A stretch of 64,000 nucleotides of DNA from Polynucleobacter nymphae (GCF_018882155.1 NZ_JACVPA010000001.1:1550001-1614000); one strand, 5' to 3'. Positions 1 to 15,957 are shown, counted from the first letter of the stretch. A program made the numbers and translations. The notes: generated by a model from the sequence alone, not told the origin.

Positions 1-1082
1 ACGATATCGTCAGCAGCAGGAATAACCAACTTTGCGTCTTTATCAACAATGAGTTTCATGAAGTCGATCAAGTTACGTGCATAGAGTGCTGATGCATCTG
101 CTGCAACCATGCTTGCAAGATTGGTATAGCCAACAATTTTTACGCCATTCACTTCAACAATTTTGTCAGCTTGAGTGAGTGGGCAGTTACCGGAACCATT
201 TTCACCTTTACCTGCTGCAATATCAATCACGATAGAGCCGGGCTTCATATTGGCGACGGTATCACTGTGCAATAAGACTGGTGGCTTACGGCCTGGGATT
301 AATGCGGTAGTAATCACAATGTCAGCTTGTTGAGCGCGCTCTGCAACTAAAGTGGCTTGACGTTTCATCCAAGCTTCTGGCATCGGGCGAGCATAGCCAC
401 CGACGCCTTTAGCGATTTCACGCTCCTCATCAGTTTCATAGGGAACATCAACAAATTTACCGCCCAAGGATTCGATTTGCTCTTTAGCGGCAGGGCGCAC
501 ATCAGATGCTTCAATAACAGCACCTAAACGTTTAGCAGTTGCGATAGCCTGCAAGCCAGCAACTCCGGCACCTAAAATGAGTACGCGAGCCGCTTTAACG
601 GTGCCAGCGGCTGTCATTAACATTGGCATAAAGCGTTGATATTCATTTGCAGCAATCATCACTGCTTTATATCCAGCAATATTTGCTTGTGAAGACAAGA
701 CATCCATACTCTGTGCGCGAGTAGTACGAGGCGCTGCTTCTAATGAGAATGCTGTTACACCTTGTGCAGCCATTGCAGCAATGTTGTCGTTATCAAACGG
801 ATCAAGCATGCCGATCAGCACACTGCCAGATTGAATTTGCTTAAGCTCAGCCGCTTCAGGAGCGCGTACCTTTAAAACAATTTCTGCACCAAATGCATCA
901 GCAGCACTGCCAATGGTGGCACCTACAGCTTCATATGCGGAGTCTGGTTGACTGGCCTGAACGCCGGCACCCTTCTGCATAAGGACGCTATGACCTTGGC
1001 CGATCAGTTTTTTTACGGTTTCTGGCGTGGCGGCTACTCGAGTTTCCCCAGGCCTTGTTTCTAGCGGCACTCCTATGCGCAT
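1..1082 (-). CDS. pntA: NAD(P) transhydrogenase subunit alpha part 1 (partial, 3' end cut by window)
   Basis: Soluble NAD(H)-binding subunit of proton-translocating transhydrogenase, which links hydride transfer between NADH and NADP+ to the proton gradient. I translated it by hand from the minus strand. It starts MRIGVPLETRPGETRVA, the typical N-terminus of the AlaDH/PntA family, and has the dinucleotide-binding stretch GAGVAGLQAIATAKRLGA at about residues 171-188. The ATG at 1082-1080 is preceded by a GGAGA ribosome binding site about 7 bases upstream. About 360 codons are present before the window ends. In bacteria with the split form this subunit is only slightly longer, so little is missing; the membrane part (pntAB) and pntB should follow outside the window. 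Divergent from mnmA. Confidence 0.93.
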   Translation of the reverse strand, partial: MRIGVPLETRPGETRVAATPETVKKLIGQGHSVLMQKGAGVQASQPDSAYEAVGATIGSAADAFGAEIVLKVRAPEAAELKQIQSGSVLIGMLDPFDNDNIAAMAAQGVTAFSLEAAPRTTRAQSMDVLSSQANIAGYKAVMIAANEYQRFMPMLMTAAGTVKAARVLILGAGVAGLQAIATAKRLGAVIEASDVRPAAKEQIESLGGKFVDVPYETDEEREIAKGVGGYARPMPEAWMKRQATLVAERAQQADIVITTALIPGRKPPVLLHSDTVANMKPGSIVIDIAAGKGENGSGNCPLTQADKIVEVNGVKIVGYTNLASMVAADASALYARNLIDFMKLIVDKDAKLVIPAADDI

Positions 1083-1135
1083 GGCATGTCTCCAAAAGCA
1101 AAATTTTTAAAAGTCTATTTTATAGATAAACAGGG

Positions 1136-1148
1136 TAGGTTTTACCTA
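1136..1148. repeat. Small inverted repeat TAGGT-ttt-ACCTA between pntA and mnmA
   Basis: Perfect 5-bp inverted repeat with a 3-base centre in the divergent pntA/mnmA intergenic region. On the minus strand it lies just upstream of a TATAAA-like -10 box for pntA (plus positions about 1119-1126), so it could overlap the -35 region or an operator. The repeat is short enough to be chance. Confidence 0.25.
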
Positions 1149-1197
1149 TTTACTGAGTCCCCAGGTCTGCCGGCTATGGTTTTGCCTAAAATCCTGT

Positions 1198-1216
1198 GAA
1201 GTCTGGTTGAGACTTC
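1198..1216 (+). promoter_or_regulatory. Inverted repeat in the mnmA leader, with TAAAAT -10 candidate just upstream
   Basis: GAAGTCT (1198-1204), loop GGTTG, AGACTTC (1210-1216): a perfect 7-bp inverted repeat ending 21 bases before the mnmA ATG. A TAAAAT hexamer at 1187-1192 could be the -10 box, which would place the transcript start at about 1199 and make the repeat a 5'-terminal hairpin of the mRNA. No good -35 box was seen. Role unknown: hairpin or operator. Confidence 0.35.
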
Positions 1217-1237
1217 TACAATGGGGTTTATCTGTCT

Positions 1238-2374
1238 ATGAAGTATTCTCGCATTTTTTTGATGAACTCCCTCAATTCTTCATCAATCCCGTCTGCAAGG
1301 CCCCGGAAAGTCGTTATTGGCATGTCTGGAGGGGTAGATTCGTCAGTAGCTGCCTGGATGCTCAAAGAGCAAGGTTATGAGGTTGTTGGCCTCTTTATGA
1401 AAAATTGGGAAGATGACGATAACGACGAATATTGCTCTTCCCGCCAGGATTGGCTCGATGTTGTTTCGGTAGCAGATTTGATCGGAATCGATGTTGAGGC
1501 GGTCAATTTCGCTGCTGAATACCGGGAGCGTGTATTTGCCGAGTTTTTACGCGAATATGCTGCAGGGCGAACTCCCAATCCTGATGTTCTCTGCAATGCC
1601 GAAATTAAATTTAAAGCCTTTTTAGATCATGCTATGAGTTTGGGTGCGGATGCAATTGCAACTGGACACTACGCCAGAGTTCGTCATGAAGGCGGCAAAG
1701 TTCAGTTATTAAAAGCGATTGATGCGAGTAAAGACCAAAGTTATTTTTTGCATCGCTTAACGCAGCAACAACTAGCGAATGTTTTATTCCCGTTGGGAGA
1801 AATTCCAAAAACGGAAGTGCGTAAGATTGCTGAAAAAATTGGCTTACATAATGCGCGTAAAAAAGATAGCACTGGAATTTGCTTTATTGGTGAGCGCCCG
1901 TTTAGAGAATTCTTGAACCGTTACTTGCCTCGCACACCAGGACTAATAAAAACGCCCGATGGTAAGACTGTTGGCGAGCATATGGGATTGGCTTTTTTCA
2001 CCTTAGGTCAGCGCAAAGGGATTGGCTTGGGCGGTAGTCAGGATGGTAATGGCGATGCCTGGTACGTAGCGCGGAAGGATATGGCAAATAACATCTTATA
2101 TGTAGCGCAGGGCCATGAACACCCTTGGTTATTAGCTAATAAGCTAGAGGCTATTGATGCGAGTTGGATTGCGGGCAGCACTCCAATTTCTGGAAACTAT
2201 TCTGCTAAGACTCGCTATCGCCAAACTGATTCAACTTGTATGTTGAATACAGGTGAGGCGCCCTTGAATTTCAGTTTAAATTTTCCAGAGGCGCAGTGGG
2301 CAGTAACGCCAGGACAATCTGCTGTTTTATACGATGGCGATATCTGTTTGGGAGGCGGAATTATCTCTGCCTAA
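1238..2374 (+). CDS. mnmA: tRNA-specific 2-thiouridylase MnmA
   Basis: Cytoplasmic enzyme that activates U34 of tRNA(Lys/Glu/Gln) with ATP and replaces the C2 oxygen with sulfur delivered by the IscS/Tus relay. The PP-loop SGGVDSS is at about residues 30-36, the catalytic cysteines are C119 (in PDVLCN) and C215 (in STGICFIGE), and the C-terminal beta-barrel carries the [10 protein letters not shown] stretch. The 378-aa length is near the family norm of 360-380. Start choice is uncertain: a second ATG at 1262 would remove eight residues, and neither has a strong Shine-Dalgarno. Divergent from pntA and convergent with the GST gene. Confidence 0.95.
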   Translation: MKYSRIFLMNSLNSSSIPSARPRKVVIGMSGGVDSSVAAWMLKEQGYEVVGLFMKNWEDDDNDEYCSSRQDWLDVVSVADLIGIDVEAVNFAAEYRERVFAEFLREYAAGRTPNPDVLCNAEIKFKAFLDHAMSLGADAIATGHYARVRHEGGKVQLLKAIDASKDQSYFLHRLTQQQLANVLFPLGEIPKTEVRKIAEKIGLHNARKKDSTGICFIGERPFREFLNRYLPRTPGLIKTPDGKTVGEHMGLAFFTLGQRKGIGLGGSQDGNGDAWYVARKDMANNILYVAQGHEHPWLLANKLEAIDASWIAGSTPISGNYSAKTRYRQTDSTCMLNTGEAPLNFSLNFPEAQWAVTPGQSAVLYDGDICLGGGIISA

Positions 2375-2398
2375 TCCCAATATGCAATTGAAACTGAA

Positions 2399-5845
<3,447 letters not shown>

Positions 5846-5857
5846 GCCCAATTTGAT

Positions 5858-6832
5858 TTAAACGCGTGCCCCAAAATTAGGATCATCATTGCGTGTATTG
5901 TCATCAGGCTTTTTGTCGCCCTTCACTAAATCTTCACGAGTTACGCCAAGCCACATTGCCAAGGCTGCAGCTACGAATACTGAAGAGTAAATACCAAACA
6001 AAATACCAATGGTCAGAGCTAGAGCAAAGTAGAACAGTGTTGGGCCACCAAAGATGAGCATAGCCAGAACCATCATCTCAGTGCTACCGTGAGTAATCAC
6101 GGTACGACTGATTGTGCTGGTAATCGCGTTGTCAATAATCTCACGGGTATTCATCTTGCGATATTTGCGGAAGTTTTCACGAATACGATCAAAGATCACC
6201 ACAGATTCGTTTACGGAGTAACCCAGAACTGCAAGCACTGCTGCCAAGACAGAGAGCGAGAACTCCCATTGAAAGAAAGCAAAGAAGCCCAAGATGATGA
6301 TGACGTCATGCAAGTTCGCGATGATGCCAGCTACCGCAAATTTCCACTCAAAGCGGAAAGAGAGGTACAGCACAATACCAATAATCACAAAGATCAGAGC
6401 CTTCAAGCCATCCATGGCCAACTCTTGGCCAACTTGTGGTCCAACGAACTCAACGCGCTGTAGCTTGGCTCCACTGCTGGCTGGCTCAAGCGCTTGCATC
6501 ACGGCTGTACTTTGATCTGCAGAAGAAATGAGTTTTCCTGCGGCATCCTTTTGTAAAGGGAGGCGAATCATGATGTCGCGTGAGCTGCCAAAGTTCTGAA
6601 TCTGGGTATCTGCGTAACCTAACTTCTCAACTTTGGCGCGAATAGAATCTAAAGGAGCAGTTTGAGGATAGCTCACCTCCATGACGGTACCACCAGTAAA
6701 TTCAATGGAGAGATGAAGGCCGTTGTGCCATAAGAAGAAGACAGCTGCTAAGAAGGTAATTAAAGAAATCGCGTTGAGCACCAAGGCATGGCGCATGAAA
6801 GGGATATCTTTTTTGATCCGGAAAAATTCCAT
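5858..6832 (-). CDS. secF: Protein translocase subunit SecF
   Basis: Inner-membrane partner of SecD; the pair uses the proton motive force to help pull Sec substrates into the periplasm. TM1 is at about 15-34, the family motif IEFTGGT at 43-49, and a C-terminal block of five membrane segments contains VNESVVIFDRIREN (N208 onward), the RND-type signature of SecF. The 324-aa length matches E. coli (323). It follows secD after three bases, the usual operon order yajC-secD-secF. Confidence 0.97.
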   Translation of the reverse strand: MEFFRIKKDIPFMRHALVLNAISLITFLAAVFFLWHNGLHLSIEFTGGTVMEVSYPQTAPLDSIRAKVEKLGYADTQIQNFGSSRDIMIRLPLQKDAAGKLISSADQSTAVMQALEPASSGAKLQRVEFVGPQVGQELAMDGLKALIFVIIGIVLYLSFRFEWKFAVAGIIANLHDVIIILGFFAFFQWEFSLSVLAAVLAVLGYSVNESVVIFDRIRENFRKYRKMNTREIIDNAITSTISRTVITHGSTEMMVLAMLIFGGPTLFYFALALTIGILFGIYSSVFVAAALAMWLGVTREDLVKGDKKPDDNTRNDDPNFGARV

Positions 6833-6835
6833 GGC

Positions 6836-8695
6836 TTATTTCTCCTGTGGGCGCCAAACTTGGCCAATAGCAAGTTTTTGAACCTTCTTGTGTCTGCCAT
6901 ACCAAAGATTGACAAGACCGCGCGAGAAGAAGACAGCCGAGAACATAGAGGTCAAAATACCTAAGCAGTGAACCACCGCAAAGCCTTTGATTGGTCCAGA
7001 GCCAAATGCTAAGAGGGCAAGACCAGCAATCAAGGTAGTCACGTTCGAGTCCAAAATAGTTGCCCATGCTTTATCAAAGCCAACTGCAATGGCAGTTTGA
7101 GGAGCGGCGCCATTACGGAGCTCTTCCCGAATACGCTCGTTAATCAATACATTGGAGTCAATTGCCATACCGAGCGCTAAGGCCATCGCGGCGATGCCAG
7201 GCAAAGTGAGAGTAGCTTGCAACATTGACAGCACAGAGATTAGTAGGAGTAAGTTCACTGCCAAAGCAATCACTGAGAATGTACCAAACAGTAAGTAGTA
7301 AGCCATCATGAAAATGGCAATTGCGCCAAAGCCGATTAAGAGGGATTTAAATCCTTTTTCAATATTCTCTGCGCCCAAACTTGGTCCAATAGTGCGCTCT
7401 TCGATGATCTCCATCGGCGCAGCTAAGGAGCCAGCTCGGAGTAAGAGTGCCAAGTCATTAGCGCTGGCAGTAGTAGGTTGACCGGTGATCTGGAACTTAG
7501 AGCCAAATTCACCTTGAATAGTCGCAATCGTAAGAACTTCACCCTTACCCTTTTCAAATAAAATCATGCCCATTGGCTTACCAATATTCTCGCGAGTGAC
7601 TTCTTGCATCACGCGGCCGCCGGCTGCATCAAGAGAGATGTTTACTGCAGGACGTTGGTTCTGATCAAAGCCAGCGCTCGCGTCAGTAATGCGATCGCCA
7701 CTGAAAATAACCGACTTCTTAAATACACCTAATCGGTTTTCTCCAAAGCGGAAGGTATCCGTGCCTGGAGGCGGAGTTTCACCAAAGCCAATACTGGAAA
7801 CTGATGGGTCGGCTAAGCGAGACTCTAAAGTCGCTGTTCGACCGATAATATCTTTGGCGCGCGCGGTATCTTGAACGCCTGGCAACTGCACCACGATACG
7901 TTCAGCACCTTGTTGTTGAATAACTGGTTCTTTAACTGCTAACTCATTCACGCGTTTATTTAAAGTAATGATATTTTGTTTAACTGCGCTATCTTGAATT
8001 TCTTTTAATGCCGTTGGTTTAAATTCACCAACTAACTTTGGTGACAGACCAGTAGGCTTTACTTGCCAAATGAGCTCTGGTTGAGCAGATAACATCACTG
8101 TGCGCGCAGCATCTGCATCAGTAGTGCTACCAAAGTTAATAGTGATACTGTCAGCACCACGCTCAATACCCTGGTGGCGAATATTTTTATCGCGTAATTG
8201 AGTGCGAATGTCGGTTGCTAAAGAAGTTACCTTCTTTTGTACAGCGCCTTTCATGTCCACCTGTAGCAAGAAATACACGCCACCTCGTAAATCAAGACCT
8301 AAAGGCATGGGCAGTGCATTGATAGCATGTAGCCAATCTGGTGTATTTGAAAGAAGATTTAATGCAACGGTAAAGTTCGGATCACTTTGATCAATATTGA
8401 TTTTCTGCTGTAAGAGGTCGCGTGCGCGCAGTTGGATGTCGGTGTTATTAAAGCGAATTTTGATGGAACCTACATTGGTAGCATTCTCAAAGAAAATACC
8501 AGTGTTACTGATATCAGCTTCAGACAAAATCTTTTCAACACGAGCTTGTGTCGCCAAATCAACCTTGATAGTTGGTTTGGCGGACGAGATCTGAACCGCA
8601 GGAGCCTCACCATAGAAGTTTGGTAATGAATATAGTCCGCCGATCAACAAGGCAACAGCGATAACTAAGTATTTCCAGAGAGGGTAGCGATTCAT
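6836..8695 (-). CDS. secD: Protein translocase subunit SecD
   Basis: Sec accessory membrane protein with a large periplasmic region (P1 domain) between TM1 and TM2. TM1 is near residues 8-27 of MNRYPLWKYLVIAVALLIGG; LDLRGGVYFLLQV is the conserved motif after the first segment; the C-terminal membrane block has GMAIDSNVLINERIREE with Asp513 in the proton path. The 619-aa length compares with 615 in E. coli. It lies 25 bases after yajC and 3 bases before secF, so all three are probably one transcript. Confidence 0.97.
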   Translation of the reverse strand: MNRYPLWKYLVIAVALLIGGLYSLPNFYGEAPAVQISSAKPTIKVDLATQARVEKILSEADISNTGIFFENATNVGSIKIRFNNTDIQLRARDLLQQKINIDQSDPNFTVALNLLSNTPDWLHAINALPMPLGLDLRGGVYFLLQVDMKGAVQKKVTSLATDIRTQLRDKNIRHQGIERGADSITINFGSTTDADAARTVMLSAQPELIWQVKPTGLSPKLVGEFKPTALKEIQDSAVKQNIITLNKRVNELAVKEPVIQQQGAERIVVQLPGVQDTARAKDIIGRTATLESRLADPSVSSIGFGETPPPGTDTFRFGENRLGVFKKSVIFSGDRITDASAGFDQNQRPAVNISLDAAGGRVMQEVTRENIGKPMGMILFEKGKGEVLTIATIQGEFGSKFQITGQPTTASANDLALLLRAGSLAAPMEIIEERTIGPSLGAENIEKGFKSLLIGFGAIAIFMMAYYLLFGTFSVIALAVNLLLLISVLSMLQATLTLPGIAAMALALGMAIDSNVLINERIREELRNGAAPQTAIAVGFDKAWATILDSNVTTLIAGLALLAFGSGPIKGFAVVHCLGILTSMFSAVFFSRGLVNLWYGRHKKVQKLAIGQVWRPQEK

Positions 8696-8720
8696 ATTGA
8701 GATACTTTTAAACAAGCGCA

Positions 8721-9047
8721 TTAAGCAGACTTCAGCGTGCCTTTTGGCAATACAGTGGTGATAGCACCTTTTTGTAATTGCACTTCAGTACCGGCTGAAA
8801 TTTCAACAGTAACTACAGCATCTTTCAATGCAGTCACTTTGCCCATGATGCCGCCAACAGTAACTACTTCATCGCCAACTGATAATGCTTCGAGCATAGC
8901 TTTAGTTTCTTTTTGACGCTTCATTTGTGGACGAATCATGATGAAGTACAGCACTGCAAACATCAAAACCAAAGGAAGAAAGCTCATTAAGCCACCAGAA
9001 TCTGCGCCCGCAGCTGGAGCTTGGGCAAAAGCGTTACTAATCCACAT
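8721..9047 (-). CDS. yajC: Sec translocon accessory protein YajC
   Basis: Small inner-membrane protein associated with SecDF-YidC. One membrane segment lies at about 20-38 (MSFLPLVLMFAVLYFIMI), followed by the conserved RPQMKRQKE and a soluble region with LSVGDEVVTVGGIMGKV. The ATG at 9047 has a very good GGAGG ribosome binding site about 8 bases upstream. The 130-base gap before it, after tgt, contains a 7-bp inverted repeat and may hold a promoter. Confidence 0.96.
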   Translation of the reverse strand: MWISNAFAQAPAAGADSGGLMSFLPLVLMFAVLYFIMIRPQMKRQKETKAMLEALSVGDEVVTVGGIMGKVTALKDAVVTVEISAGTEVQLQKGAITTVLPKGTLKSA

Positions 9048-9121
9048 ATAAAACCTCCGTTAAAGACTATTTGGAAACTACTTCAGTTCTAGACTTTTAA
9101 GTAAAGCCGTAAACCCGCAAT

Positions 9122-9144
9122 TCTAAACTGTGTGGGGGTTTAGA
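9122..9144 (-). repeat. Inverted repeat between tgt and yajC
   Basis: TCTAAAC (9122-9128) and GTTTAGA (9138-9144) form a perfect 7-bp inverted repeat with a 9-base G/T-rich centre, in the 130-base gap between tgt and yajC. In the direction of transcription it is not followed by a T tract, so it is a poor terminator. It may slow read-through from queA-tgt or mark a control site for yajC-secDF. Confidence 0.35.
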
Positions 9145-9177
9145 GGGGTTTTGGGGCTGTGTATCCCAGTAGGACTG

Positions 9178-11378
<2,201 letters not shown>

Positions 11379-11408
11379 AGCATTACCATCAGGTATTGGA
11401 TTTTAACG

Positions 11409-13475
11409 ATGACTACCAAACAAGCGCCAAGCACACTCCAAAAAATGGGTTTAGACAGCCCTATGGCCCTTGCTTTGCATCTTCCATCTCGTTATGAAGA
11501 TGAGACTGAGTTATTCACTATTGAAGAGGCCCTCAATCAGGGCAGATTTAGCTCGATCCAGACCCAAGGGATCGTCATTCGGAATCAGGTCTTATTTAGA
11601 CCCAGAAGACAGATGCTAGTCACTATTGAAGATGAGACTGCTACTTTGCAATTGCGATTTCTCAATTTCTATCCTAGTCAGCAAAAGCAAATGGCAGTGG
11701 GCGCGCATATCCGAGTCCGTGGTGAGGTGCGGGAAGGATTTCAGGGTCCAGAAATAGTTCATCCAACTGTCAGAGGGGTGGCTGCAGATGCCCCATTGCC
11801 AACAAGCCTTACTCCAGTCTATCCAGCGAGCGCTGGAGTTTCACAAGCTGTCATTCGCAAAGCAGTTGTACAAGCACTACGCGATCCTAGTTTGCAAGAT
11901 AGTTTGGCTGAGTTCTTGCCCAAAAAGTTAATGACAGAACTTCTTCCAGGTAATAATTGGCTCAGTTTGCAATCTGCCATTAGCTACTTACATCAACCAC
12001 CTTCTGATGCTAATACTCAAGCATTGTTGGAGCGTACTGATCCGGCATGGCGCCGTGTGCAATTTGAAGAATTACTGGCGCAACAGATTTCCTTGAAACG
12101 TGCCCATGCCATTCGAAGAGAGCGGCATGCTCCAAGCTTTGCCAAGCCCTCAAAAGAAAAAAGTCTTGAGGCAAACCTAATAAAAGCACTACCTTTTACA
12201 CTAACTGGCGCGCAAGCTCGTGTTTGGTCAGAGATTAGCCATGATCTAGAAAAATCATTTCCTATGAATCGTCTCTTACAGGGTGATGTGGGGAGTGGCA
12301 AGACAGTAGTCGCAGCCTTAGCAGCAGCACGTGTGATAGATCATGGTTATCAGGCCGCTGTGATGGCACCTACAGAAATCTTGGCTGAGCAACATTACTT
12401 AAAAATGAAAGAGTGGTTTGAGCCATTAGGCGTCCGCATTGCTTGGCTCTCAGGCAGTTTGAAAGCAAAAGAAAAAAGATTGTCCCAAGAGATGATTGAG
12501 AGTGGTCAGGCCCAACTGATCATTGGTACCCATGCTCTGATTCAGGAGAGTGTCAGTTTTTCTAAATTAGGCTTGGCAGTCATTGATGAGCAACATCGTT
12601 TTGGAGTGAGACAGCGTTTAGAAATTCAGCAAAGACTTGGATCCGAGTTGTTCTATTGCCATCAACTGATGATGTCAGCCACACCAATTCCCCGTACTTT
12701 AGCGATGACGTATTACGCAGACCTCGATGTATCCGTGATTGATGAACTCCCTCCCGGTCGAAAACCTATTACCACCAAGGTGGTGAAAGCTTCACGTCGT
12801 GATGAGGTCATTGGTGGTCTACAAAGTTGGTTGTCGAAAGGACTGCAAGCCTATTGGGTCTGCCCTTTGATTGAAGAGTCTGAGGCCTTGCAATTACAAA
12901 CTGCTGTTGAAAGTTATGAGCAGCTGACACAGGCTTTGCCTAATTTTAAAGTTGGCTTAGTGCATGGCCGCTTAAAAGCAGAAGAAAAGGCAGCAGTGAT
13001 GGCAGCCTTCAAAGCAAATGAAATTCAATTATTAGTTGCTACGACAGTGATTGAGGTAGGGGTAGATGTGCCGAATGCTGCGCTCATGGTTATTGAGCAT
13101 GCAGAGCGTTTTGGTTATGCTCAGATTCATCAATTGCGTGGGCGTGTGGGGCGCGGTTCTGCTGACTCTGTTTGTATCCTGATGTATGCAGAGCCTCTAT
13201 CGATGGCTGCTAAAGAACGCTTGCAGACTCTACGAGAGGTGTCGGATGGCTTTGTGATTGCAGAGAGGGATCTTTCCCTGCGTGGCCCCGGCGAACTACT
13301 CGGAGCGAAGCAGTCCGGCGATGGCATGTTGCGTTTTGTAGATTTGCAGCGCGATGCTTGGTTAATTGAGCTGGCTCAACAAGCAGCTGAACGATTGCTA
13401 GCAGAGCATGCTGATTTAGTAGAGCGGCATTTAGAGCGCTGGTTAGGATCGCGCGCTGAATTTCTAAAGGCGTGA
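11409..13475 (+). CDS. recG: ATP-dependent DNA helicase RecG
   Basis: Branch-migration helicase acting on stalled forks and recombination intermediates. An N-terminal wedge (OB-fold) domain is followed by helicase motifs: Walker A GDVGSGKT at 292-299, DEQH at 393-396, and the C-terminal RVGRG motif and TRG-like region. I chose the ATG at 11409 (688 aa; E. coli 693), because the longer reading from 11373 starts inside the queA start region and adds residues not seen in the family. No Shine-Dalgarno is visible before 11409. ubiA follows after 10 bases. Confidence 0.95.
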   Translation: MTTKQAPSTLQKMGLDSPMALALHLPSRYEDETELFTIEEALNQGRFSSIQTQGIVIRNQVLFRPRRQMLVTIEDETATLQLRFLNFYPSQQKQMAVGAHIRVRGEVREGFQGPEIVHPTVRGVAADAPLPTSLTPVYPASAGVSQAVIRKAVVQALRDPSLQDSLAEFLPKKLMTELLPGNNWLSLQSAISYLHQPPSDANTQALLERTDPAWRRVQFEELLAQQISLKRAHAIRRERHAPSFAKPSKEKSLEANLIKALPFTLTGAQARVWSEISHDLEKSFPMNRLLQGDVGSGKTVVAALAAARVIDHGYQAAVMAPTEILAEQHYLKMKEWFEPLGVRIAWLSGSLKAKEKRLSQEMIESGQAQLIIGTHALIQESVSFSKLGLAVIDEQHRFGVRQRLEIQQRLGSELFYCHQLMMSATPIPRTLAMTYYADLDVSVIDELPPGRKPITTKVVKASRRDEVIGGLQSWLSKGLQAYWVCPLIEESEALQLQTAVESYEQLTQALPNFKVGLVHGRLKAEEKAAVMAAFKANEIQLLVATTVIEVGVDVPNAALMVIEHAERFGYAQIHQLRGRVGRGSADSVCILMYAEPLSMAAKERLQTLREVSDGFVIAERDLSLRGPGELLGAKQSGDGMLRFVDLQRDAWLIELAQQAAERLLAEHADLVERHLERWLGSRAEFLKA

Positions 13476-13485
13476 TAATTACTCT

Positions 13486-14349
13486 ATGTCCTTGAATGAT
13501 CGCCTTATCTCATATGCTTATCTGATTCGCTTAGATAAGCCGATTGGTACTCTACTGCTTTTATGGCCAACCCTTTGGGCCTTATGGCTCGCCAGTGCTG
13601 GAGTACCCGATCTCAATATCTTATTGATATTCGTAGCTGGTACATTCTTGATGCGTAGCGCAGGTTGCGCGATGAATGATTATGCTGATCGCGACTTTGA
13701 TCGTCATGTACAGAGAACGCAAGCGCGTCCTGTAACAAGCGGTAAGATTTCAGGGAAAGAAGCGCTACTAGTTGCTGCGATGCTAGCCTTACTTGCCTTC
13801 TGGTTGATTCAGCCACTGAATAGGTATACCAAGTTACTATCAGTTTTTGCATTGGCAGTCGCTTTTATTTACCCCTTTACTAAACGTTTCTTTGCGATGC
13901 CTCAAGCTGTTTTAGGTGTCGCTTTTGGTTTTGGCATCCCAATGGCTTATGCCGCTATCTTGAATGACATCCCCTTAGAGGCTTGGATCTTATTCGTAGG
14001 AAATATTTTTTGGGCTATCGCTTATGACACTGCCTATGCCATGGTTGATCGTGAGGATGATCTGCGTTTGGGTTTGCGTACCTCCGCAATTACCTTTGGG
14101 CAATATGACGTTGCTGCAATTGCGGTGAGTTATGCCATCTTGTTTATCAGCCAAATTTGGGTAGCGCAATTAGCTGACTTGAGTAATTACTTTTTGCTTG
14201 GATGGTCTATAGCCCTAGCTTGCGCTATTTACCATCTCAAATTGATTTCTACCCGTAAGCGCGAAGAATGCTTTGCTGCATTTCGCCATAACAATTGGTT
14301 GGGTGGATTTTTATTTCTAGGAATTGTGCTTGGCCTTAGTTTGCGCTAA
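13486..14349 (+). CDS. ubiA: 4-hydroxybenzoate octaprenyltransferase
   Basis: Integral membrane prenyltransferase that attaches the polyprenyl tail to 4-hydroxybenzoate in ubiquinone synthesis. Two Asp-rich Mg-diphosphate motifs are present: NDYADRDFD (64-72) and DREDD (188-192), within about eight hydrophobic segments. The 287-aa length matches E. coli (290). Close behind recG and convergent with proC. Confidence 0.96.
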   Translation: MSLNDRLISYAYLIRLDKPIGTLLLLWPTLWALWLASAGVPDLNILLIFVAGTFLMRSAGCAMNDYADRDFDRHVQRTQARPVTSGKISGKEALLVAAMLALLAFWLIQPLNRYTKLLSVFALAVAFIYPFTKRFFAMPQAVLGVAFGFGIPMAYAAILNDIPLEAWILFVGNIFWAIAYDTAYAMVDREDDLRLGLRTSAITFGQYDVAAIAVSYAILFISQIWVAQLADLSNYFLLGWSIALACAIYHLKLISTRKREECFAAFRHNNWLGGFLFLGIVLGLSLR

Positions 14350-14365
14350 GGCTTACTTCAGGTAA

Positions 14366-15235
14366 TTAACTCTTACCCAATTCGTCTCCCATTGCTTTAC
14401 CACGCTGACTTGCGGCATCAATGGCTTTTTCAAGAATCTCGTTCCAACCTTCTTGCTTCATGACTTCAAGCGCTGCTGCTGTAGTGCCACCTTTAGAGGT
14501 GACACGCTCACGCAGTACACCAGCATGTTCATCAGAGTTATGAGCAAGTTGCGTTGCACCCTCAAGAGTTGCATAGGCCAGCTTGCGAGCACTCGCCGCA
14601 TCCAATCCTAATTTCTCACCAGCCGATTGCATAGCTTCTAAAAAGGCAAAAACATAAGCAGGACCACTGCCCGAAACCGCCGTAACAGCATCCATGAGCC
14701 TCTCTTCTGATACCCAAATGCTTTGGCCAACCGCATTGCAGATGGTCTGGGCTAGTTCACGATCAGCTTCATTTACGGCTGTATCAGCAAATAATCCAGT
14801 AATACCTTTGCCAATTAATGCTGGAGTATTGGGCATAGCGCGCACACAGCGGGCATGATCTAGCCAGCGACTCATATCTTTTAAGCGAATACCAGCAGCA
14901 ATACTCAAAATCAATGGGCCAGGTGCAGATGCATGCTTGAGCTTTGCGGCTAAGCCTTTAGCTACCACATTAAAGTCCTGAGGTTTAATTGCCATGACAA
15001 GGACATTATTTTTTGAGAAGTCAAAAGTAATCTGTTCTAAGGCGCCAATACCTTGAACGCCAAAGTCTTCATGCAACTTTATTGCAGTCGCTGCATTAGC
15101 TTCAACTACAGAAATTTGATTAGAGATAAATCCATTGGCTAGTAAGCCACTAATTAAGGCGCGGCCCATATTGCCACCACCAATAAAAGTGATGTGCACG
15201 TTGCTATTTTTTTGGCTATTTTGATTTGTGCTCAT
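14366..15235 (-). CDS. proC: Pyrroline-5-carboxylate reductase
   Basis: Last step of proline synthesis: NAD(P)H reduction of pyrroline-5-carboxylate. The Rossmann motif FIGGGNMG is at 17-24, and the C-terminal dimerisation domain has SGSGPAYVFAFLEAM and RERVTSKGGTTAAAL. 289 aa, normal apart from a short polar N-terminal extension. Overlaps the yggS stop by four bases; last gene of the glcDEF-yggS-proC run. Confidence 0.97.
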   Translation of the reverse strand: MSTNQNSQKNSNVHITFIGGGNMGRALISGLLANGFISNQISVVEANAATAIKLHEDFGVQGIGALEQITFDFSKNNVLVMAIKPQDFNVVAKGLAAKLKHASAPGPLILSIAAGIRLKDMSRWLDHARCVRAMPNTPALIGKGITGLFADTAVNEADRELAQTICNAVGQSIWVSEERLMDAVTAVSGSGPAYVFAFLEAMQSAGEKLGLDAASARKLAYATLEGATQLAHNSDEHAGVLRERVTSKGGTTAAALEVMKQEGWNEILEKAIDAASQRGKAMGDELGKS

Positions 15236-15957
15236 TTGCTAATCTTATCGCGCTTCCCAAAAATGGCGGTCCCAACGCGAACAATAGTGCTGCCTTGGGC
15301 AATAGCAGCCTCAAGATCATCGGACATACCCATCGATAGGGTATCAAAGAATTGATACCTGGTATTCGTAGATCGGGCAGCTTGAATACGTTTAAAGCAG
15401 TCTTGGACCTGGGCAAATGCTTTACGCTGCTCACCCAAATCTGTGCTTGGAGCCGGGATAGCCATTAAACCCCTGAGAACTATATTGGGCAACTGAACAA
15501 TTGAATCACAAAGTGCCTCAGCCTCAGAAAGAGGCACGCCACCTTTACTTTCTTCATCGCTCACATTGACTTGAACGCATAGTTGCAATTCTGCAAGGCT
15601 AGGAAACTCACCGCGCTGTGCAGATAAACGCTCTGCAATTTTGAGTCGGTCAACGCTATGTACCCAATCGAAATGTTCAGCAACTTCCCTAGTCTTATTG
15701 CTTTGTAGTGGGCCTATGAAGTGCCATACTAGCCAGGGACGTAATTTGGCCAATTGAGTAATTTTCTCAACACCCTCTTGAACGTAGTTTTCACCAAAAG
15801 CAGTTTGTCCTGCGTGCATGGCTTCTTCAATTGCGGAAGTTGGAAAGGTTTTACTGACTGCTAAGAGCTCAATCTCTTCGGGCTCGCGCTTTGCCGCTAG
15901 CGCTGCAAGCTCGATGCGCTGTTTTACCTGCATGAGGTTAACAACAATAGAGCTCAT
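15232..15957 (-). CDS. yggS: YggS family pyridoxal phosphate homeostasis protein
   Basis: Single-domain PLP-binding TIM-barrel protein (PLPBP/COG0325) that buffers PLP and affects amino-acid metabolism; no catalysis is established for the family. The PLP lysine is K36 in AVSKT, followed by FGENYVQE (54-61), WHFIGPLQSNK, and the phosphate-binding LSMGMSDDLEAAI...VRVGTAIFG near the end. 241 aa, normal. A yggS-proC pair is common; here it overlaps both glcF and proC by four bases each. Confidence 0.96.
   Translation of the reverse strand: MSSIVVNLMQVKQRIELAALAAKREPEEIELLAVSKTFPTSAIEEAMHAGQTAFGENYVQEGVEKITQLAKLRPWLVWHFIGPLQSNKTREVAEHFDWVHSVDRLKIAERLSAQRGEFPSLAELQLCVQVNVSDEESKGGVPLSEAEALCDSIVQLPNIVLRGLMAIPAPSTDLGEQRKAFAQVQDCFKRIQAARSTNTRYQFFDTLSMGMSDDLEAAIAQGSTIVRVGTAIFGKRDKISK

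Noticed and set aside
6089..6515. Two overlapping plus-strand open frames opposite secF
   Set aside because: They are antisense to a full, conserved secF with intact membrane segments, and have no start signals.
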